A stretch of 17,850 nucleotides of DNA, taken from the NCBI GenBank assembly GCA_038751255.1, contig JBCDGN010000079.1, positions 1 to 17,850 on the forward strand. Reading direction: 5' to 3'. The number at the start of each line of letters is the position of its first letter. Position 1 is the stretch's first letter. The stretch comes from JANSYP01 sp038751255 (GTDB lineage Bacteria; Pseudomonadota; Alphaproteobacteria; Rhodobacterales; Rhodobacteraceae). Made by a program: the position numbers and the translations under genes. The notes beneath the pieces were generated by a model that was not told where the DNA came from, searched no databases, and saw only the letters and a list, made by a program, of their open reading frames with translations. Of this stretch, positions 13,808-17,850 are shown piece by piece.

Positions 13808-15838
13808 TCACGAATGCGCGTCGGATCGGCGTCCGACCAGCATAAGCACTGCCAACAGACCCAACCCGGATATGGCGATACAAACCCACCATGGCAGACC
13901 GAGAACGGGCGAAAAGAAACTGCTGGCAACAGCAAACGCACCGACCAGGGTCGCGTAGGGGATCTGGGTGCGCACATGATCGATGTGATCGCAGCCGCTG
14001 GCGAGCGATGACAGGATTGTTGTGTCCGAGATCGGTGAACAGTGGTCTCCCCAAACCGAGCCACCGATCACAGCGGCGACCGTAAGGTAGATCAGGTGCA
14101 GATCCGTCTGGTCCAAACCGTTGACCACCATAAGGGACCAAACCAGCGGCAACGCAATCGGCATGATGATCCCCATAACGCCCCAACTCGAACCGGTCGC
14201 GAAAGCCGTCGCCGCGGCGATCATGAACAAAATGCAGGGAAGGATTTCTACCGACACACGTTCGCCAAGCAAGTTGGTCAAATAGGGACCGGTACCAAGC
14301 AGGTCATTCACATCGGCCAGGGCCCAGGCCATGGACAAGATGATCACAGTCAAAAGCATCGACCGCGCGCCGACGAACCAAGCATCGACCGTTTCCCCAA
14401 GGGTTAGGATGTTTTGCCCGATCGACAGGCAGCCAGCGACCAGCACGGCGATGAGCGACGCCCACATCATCGCCACGAAAGGGTCACTATTGCCAATTAC
14501 CTCGTGCAGCGCGGCGCCCGGCTCCAATCCATCACGCCCGGTTATGATCAAACCAATGAAGGTGCCGATCACCAGAACAGCGACCGGAAGGATCGCATTC
14601 ATCGCCCGTTTTGGCTTGTCGGGATTTGGCAAGCGCTCATCCGCCTCGGCCTTGGTTTCGCCCGGATGCGAATCTGTGCCGCTCAACAGCCCTTCGCTAC
14701 GCGCGCGCCGTTCCGCTACCAGCATCGGTCCGAAATCTCGTCCAGAGAACGCAATCATGAACACGAAAACCAGAGCGAGGATCTGATAGAACCCGAAGGG
14801 GATCGAATTTAAAAAGACGCTATAGGCGGAGCGTTCGAGGCCGTCCATCACCATCAAGCTGTCGCCGATCAGGGCGACGACGAATCCAATCCAGGTTGTG
14901 ACCAGCGCGATTGTTGCGACAGTTGCGGCGGTAGAATCCACCAGATAGGCAAGCTTCTCACGGGAAATCTGCAAGCGATCGGTGACGGGCCGCATGGTGG
15001 TACCGACGATCATGGTATTGGCATAGTCGTCGAAGAAAATGGCTATGCCCAATCCGCTCGTGACGGCTTGGCCCTTCTGCGGTGTGTTCGCAAATTTCAC
15101 GACCATTGACACGATACCCGCGGTCCCGCCGTTTTTGGTGATGATGCCGACCATGCCACCGATCATCAGAGTGAACAGGACAACCGCGAGATTTATGCTG
15201 TCTTGCAATCCGCCCAAGACGTGAACCGGAACGACATCGAGCAGGCCAAACCAAGGCGCGGACAACGTCACGCCGTAAAGCAACGTGCCACCGGCCCAAA
15301 GCCCTAAGAAGAGCGCCGCGATAACCTGCCGAAAGATCAGTGCAAAGGCGATGGCCAGGATTGCGGGCAGCAGGGAAAACCAACCCGGCAAGGCTTTAAT
15401 CTGGGTCGTCGCGACGGTCTCTCCGGTCGCGTTGAGCAGATCGATCTGATGGTTCAGGCCGTTGGAGACCGTCAGATTTTCCACGAGCCGATCGTCTGGA
15501 AGTGATATTTCCCTGTCTTCGTTTGTGACCCGCAGCGTGTATTGAGCATCTGGCGCAGACAGGTTTTCCGGGGTCGTGATTGTGAGTTCAAACGGGATGT
15601 CGTGCAGAACCACAGGGGGTGCTTGAAGCTCAAAGGCGTTTGCTCGCGATGGCAAAAGCGACAAGAAGATCAAGCAAACAGCGATAGCGGCGCACAGAAA
15701 TGCCCTATTTCCTTGGTCCTTTTGCGATTTGCGCGCCGGTGGAGCCTTTTTGCAGCTCAATTCAGCTGATTGCAAAGAGCTCACGATACCTGGGTATCGT
15801 CTTGAAAAACGGTAGTTCATGATTGGAGTTTGAGACAT
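13808..15838 (-). CDS. NhaC-family Na+/H+ antiporter with N-terminal extension
   Basis: Inner-membrane transporter of the NhaC group (Na_H_antiporter family), 676 residues from the ATG at 15838. Signatures are KNGGTAGIVSMVV (235-247), FFDDYANTMIVGTTMRPVTD (268-287) and, late, GSVWGDHCSPISDTTILSS (593-611), with about a dozen hydrophobic spans. Unlike plain NhaC, it begins with a basic stretch, a signal-like hydrophobic segment ending SRANA (about 46-68) and roughly 80 residues that look like a beta-rich extracytoplasmic domain before the first transport helix at about 153. The start is uncertain: ATG 15838 and ATG 15820 lack a clear ribosome site, and GTG 15784 follows CAGG and a palindrome. 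The exchanged substrate may be an organic ion, since some NhaC relatives swap carboxylates or amino acids. It is monocistronic in this window. Confidence 0.85.
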   Translation of the reverse strand: MSQTPIMNYRFSRRYPGIVSSLQSAELSCKKAPPARKSQKDQGNRAFLCAAIAVCLIFLSLLPSRANAFELQAPPVVLHDIPFELTITTPENLSAPDAQYTLRVTNEDREISLPDDRLVENLTVSNGLNHQIDLLNATGETVATTQIKALPGWFSLLPAILAIAFALIFRQVIAALFLGLWAGGTLLYGVTLSAPWFGLLDVVPVHVLGGLQDSINLAVVLFTLMIGGMVGIITKNGGTAGIVSMVVKFANTPQKGQAVTSGLGIAIFFDDYANTMIVGTTMRPVTDRLQISREKLAYLVDSTAATVATIALVTTWIGFVVALIGDSLMVMDGLERSAYSVFLNSIPFGFYQILALVFVFMIAFSGRDFGPMLVAERRARSEGLLSGTDSHPGETKAEADERLPNPDKPKRAMNAILPVAVLVIGTFIGLIITGRDGLEPGAALHEVIGNSDPFVAMMWASLIAVLVAGCLSIGQNILTLGETVDAWFVGARSMLLTVIILSMAWALADVNDLLGTGPYLTNLLGERVSVEILPCILFMIAAATAFATGSSWGVMGIIMPIALPLVWSLMVVNGLDQTDLHLIYLTVAAVIGGSVWGDHCSPISDTTILSSLASGCDHIDHVRTQIPYATLVGAFAVASSFFSPVLGLPWWVCIAISGLGLLAVLMLVGRRSDAHS
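15783..15800. promoter_or_regulatory. 18-nt inverted repeat at the antiporter 5' end
   Basis: ACGATACC (15783-15790) and GGTATCGT (15793-15800) are perfect 8-base arms around TG. The two-base centre is too short for a hairpin loop, which favours a protein-binding site. It lies within the longest antiporter reading frame but just upstream of an alternative GTG start at 15784, so it bears on both regulation and start choice. Confidence 0.45.
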
Positions 15839-16469
15839 CGACAGCGCATTTGTCCACTCAATCGTCCTGTCGAGCGACAAATCCGGTGTCTGACGTCGGC
15901 GCCTTGGGGACTGATCCCGGACACTTCGGTTCTATCACCAGTTTTCCAATCTCATCTGCAACCGAAAGCCCAGTCTGCGTGCCCCCGACGCTCTCCAACC
16001 AACTCATAGGCGGTTGCCATCCTTTGGTATTTTTTGCCCGACAGAACCAAGGGAAACTGGGTGAGCGAAGGCAGAAGAGCGGCTTCACTGTCATCGATCG
16101 TTATCGATCACCGCGGTCAGAGTTTCGCTAAGTCGCGTGTTGTTCGGCATGCAGTGCTTGCGCCCACGCTTCGATGTGGGCCGATCTTGCCATGCGTCAT
16201 AGGGCCTTTCTGGGGAGGCTGGGTTCCGAGCAGAGAAGTTGGTCGGAAGGGACAACAAATTACCGCCAGTTTCCGGTCGGGGACGTGCATTCCATGCGCT
16301 TTTGGCCTTCTCAGCTGGGCGTTACAGCATGCTGGAAGCGCCTAAAGACTCCGCAAAACGCTCCCCTGAACACGTCATTCGACAGAAGATCCATTGGGCC
16401 GAACGGATAATTATTGATTAATTGGTCAAAAAAATACGTCGATGAGAATGCAATATGTGGAGATGTCCA
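15839..16469. other. Intergenic stretch without a recognisable gene
   Basis: About 630 bases between the divergent antiporter and flavoprotein genes. Several frames of 60-100 codons exist on both strands, but none shows a family motif, a ribosome site or a coding-like composition that I trust. A minus-strand reading at 15858-16094 contains SVGGTQTGLSVADEIGKLV, which looks protein-like but matches nothing I can name. Small repeats are present: ATCGAT twice (16093-16098, 16103-16108) and TGTCG-AG-CGACA (15868-15879). The last 60 bases are AT-rich, with ATAATTAT (16407-16414) and TTGATTAATTGGTCAA (16414-16429), and may hold the promoter and operator of the flavoprotein gene. Confidence 0.5.
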
Positions 16470-17567
16470 ATGGCCCAAACTCTCTCGACGACTTTCACTG
16501 GTCTCAACTTCGTCAATCCCTTCATTCTGGCGTCTGCGCCACCGACGGAGAGCAAGCGGAAGATCTTGAAGGCCTTCGAGGCTGGCTGGGGCGGGGTCGT
16601 GACAAAGACCATTGGCCTGCACCCGGTCGAAAACGTCGCCGGACCCAAGACAATCTATCAGCGTACGGCTGAGACCAAGCCCTATGTTTCACGGTATAAA
16701 CGCCCAGACACAGTTTCGCATTCCTCTTGGAACTGGGAACTGATCTCTGACCAGCCTCTGGACCTTTGGCTGCCCGATCTGGAAGAGATCAAGACCACCT
16801 ATCCAGACCGCATGGTAATCGCGTCGATCATGGCTGGTGCCGGAAACCAGGAGGAAATGGAGAATTGGCGCAAATTGGCAAAGGCAGTTGTAAATGTCGG
16901 ATGCGACGCAATTGAGCTGAACCTTTCCTGCCCCCACATGGACCGCAAAGACATGGGGGCCAATGTGGCCAATGACGAAGAGATCATCAGATCAATCCTT
17001 CATGCCGTAACGAGCGCTGTCAGCGTTCCAATTTGGGTCAAACTAACGCCCGCAAACTCTTCACTCCTCGAGGGGGCAGCAGCCGCTTACGAGGCCGGAG
17101 CAGCCTCCATTTCGCTTTGCAACACCTTTCCATCGCTTCCATTGATGGATCCTGAGACGCTGAAATTCGAAGTCGAAGTAGATGGCCTTGTGACATCCGG
17201 AGGATTGGGCGGTTTAGCGATCCTACATCAGGCCCTGCAACGTGTATCCGATATCTCGCGCGCATATCCCGACAAATCGATTTCGGGCATCGGCGGCATC
17301 CGCGGCTTTCGTGAAGCCTTCAACTTCATCGTACATGGTGCGGGAAACTTGCAGGTTTGTACCGCCGCCATGGAAGAAAAGGGCAGCGGCGGCGTAGGCG
17401 TGAAGCTCATTCAGGAATTAAAGGAAGATCTGAGCGACTATCTGGAACGCAAAGGGCATTCCTCGATTGAGGAGTTCCGTGGCATTGCACGCGAAAGGAT
17501 CGTCGAGCATTCGCAGGTCCGCCGGAAGAGCGACACCTATAATGGCGGTTTTGCGATGTCAGCTTAG
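16470..17567 (+). CDS. Dihydropyrimidine/dihydroorotate dehydrogenase-like flavoprotein
   Basis: A 365-residue FMN-type TIM barrel related to PreA and the C-terminal half of dihydropyrimidine dehydrogenase. Visible are NPFILASAPPT near the N-terminus, VTKTIGL (44-50), the ELNLSCPHM signature (149-157), KLTPA (191-195), TSGGLGG (242-248) and the phosphate-loop region SGIGGIRG (272-279) with AGNLQVCTAAM (291-301). The C-terminal CxxCxxC ferredoxin domain of PreA is absent. The loop where the mammalian enzyme has its catalytic Cys (in GLACGQD) here reads GANVAND, with no Cys. It may therefore reduce or oxidise a different ring compound. The start is set at ATG 16470 because GGAG lies 7 bases upstream; an ATG five codons earlier has no such site. 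No preT partner is visible downstream, where an IS481 element follows. Confidence 0.82.
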   Translation: MAQTLSTTFTGLNFVNPFILASAPPTESKRKILKAFEAGWGGVVTKTIGLHPVENVAGPKTIYQRTAETKPYVSRYKRPDTVSHSSWNWELISDQPLDLWLPDLEEIKTTYPDRMVIASIMAGAGNQEEMENWRKLAKAVVNVGCDAIELNLSCPHMDRKDMGANVANDEEIIRSILHAVTSAVSVPIWVKLTPANSSLLEGAAAAYEAGAASISLCNTFPSLPLMDPETLKFEVEVDGLVTSGGLGGLAILHQALQRVSDISRAYPDKSISGIGGIRGFREAFNFIVHGAGNLQVCTAAMEEKGSGGVGVKLIQELKEDLSDYLERKGHSSIEEFRGIARERIVEHSQVRRKSDTYNGGFAMSA

Positions 17568-17575
17568 GCGCTAGG

Positions 17576-17850
17576 TGTTTGATCCCACGGTTTGATGGTG
17601 TGATCCATTCGATGGAATGGAAGGACGCACTATGGGACGGGTTCGGCACGGGAGCGCCACGACCACGCACGCCATCAGAGCAGCAATACAGCGATCGCAA
17701 GCTTCGACCGCGGAGCTGAGCAGGGAGCTCGGCATCAATCCCAAGACGGTCGCGAAGTGGCGAAAAAGCGCGACCGTTGAGGATCGAAAGTCTGGGCCGA
17801 AGGAACCGCGTTCGACGGTTCTCAGTGAAGAGGAAGACGCTGTCGTCGTC
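17576..17850 (+). mobile_element. IS481-family element, left part, runs off window
   Basis: The sequence from about 17576, nine bases after the flavoprotein stop, appears to be the left end of an IS481 element. It starts TGTTTGATCCCACGG, with TTTGAT and TGATCC repeated in the next 35 bases, and leads into the transposase at 17632. The exact terminus cannot be fixed without the right end. The insertion has cut off whatever originally followed the flavoprotein gene. Confidence 0.6.
17632..17850 (+). CDS. IS481-family transposase, 5' part only
   Basis: An open frame from ATG 17632 to the window edge (73 codons, no stop) reads MGRVRHGSATTTHAIRAAIQ, then a helix-turn-helix, TAELSRELGINPKTVAKWRK, and GPKEPRSTVLSEEEDAVVV. 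This is the characteristic N-terminus of IS481 transposases of the group beginning MG-VRHGSATTTHA. AAGGA lies 7 bases before the ATG. The DDE catalytic domain would follow outside the window. No frameshift is seen in this part, so the element may be intact. Confidence 0.88.
   Translation, partial: MGRVRHGSATTTHAIRAAIQRSQASTAELSRELGINPKTVAKWRKSATVEDRKSGPKEPRSTVLSEEEDAVVV

Noticed and set aside
13139..14011. A 290-codon plus-strand frame across the scar and the antiporter 3' end
   Set aside because: It crosses three unrelated fragments on both strands, so it is a chance reading of antisense sequence.
16034..16345. Plus-strand frame of 103 codons in the intergenic gap
   Set aside because: No recognisable motif, no ribosome site and overlapping alternative frames of similar quality.
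1..17850. CRISPR array, tRNA or rRNA genes
   Set aside because: No regularly spaced repeats and no tRNA or rRNA signature were noticed by eye; covariance-model searches would be needed to exclude small RNAs.

Overview
The window looks like a chromosomal catabolic or accessory region of an alphaproteobacterium, most likely a marine Roseobacter-type Rhodobacteraceae. Grounds are a moderately high GC content, operons of small-molecule catabolic genes joined by ATGA start/stop overlaps, a DHPS-dehydrogenase-like HisD paralogue, and IS630, IS5 and IS481 debris. The assignment rests on protein and gene-order familiarity; no rRNA or other taxonomic marker is present.

Region 1 (1-4400, plus strand) is the tail of a sugar or polyol uptake operon. 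It holds the end of an upstream gene, an RbsC-type ABC permease, a protein with an IclR-like winged helix joined to an RbsB-like sugar-binding domain, a short second IclR-like winged-helix protein, an alpha/beta hydrolase of the kynurenine-formamidase type and a YjlB-like cupin. Most junctions are overlaps or tight spacings, so it probably forms one transcript. It ends at a strong hairpin (4362-4384) that also faces the convergent hisD-like gene.

Region 2 (4400-7926, minus strand) has a HisD-family dehydrogenase with all zinc and catalytic residues kept, a LacI-family regulator and a LnmK/Pnap_2097-like double-hotdog protein. Perfect palindromes lie beside lacI.

Region 3 (7927-12534) starts with a divergent control region of about 600 bp, carrying a 14-bp LacI-style palindrome and a possible sigma-70 promoter. 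A plus-strand operon follows: DhnA/LacD-type class I aldolase, Gfo/Idh/MocA oxidoreductase, PfkB kinase and aldo/keto reductase. Together these form a plausible oxidation-phosphorylation-aldol cleavage route for an unidentified sugar or polyol, probably controlled by the neighbouring LacI protein.

Region 4 (12531-13791) is decayed: a small coupled ORF, a frameshifted 5' piece of an IS630 transposase, an internal aldehyde dehydrogenase fragment with an in-frame stop, and the 3' end of an IS5-type transposase.

Region 5 (13808-17850) has an NhaC-type antiporter with an extra N-terminal secreted-type domain (minus strand), about 630 bp without a recognisable gene, a dihydropyrimidine/dihydroorotate dehydrogenase-like flavoprotein without the ferredoxin domain, and the left part of an IS481 element that runs off the window.
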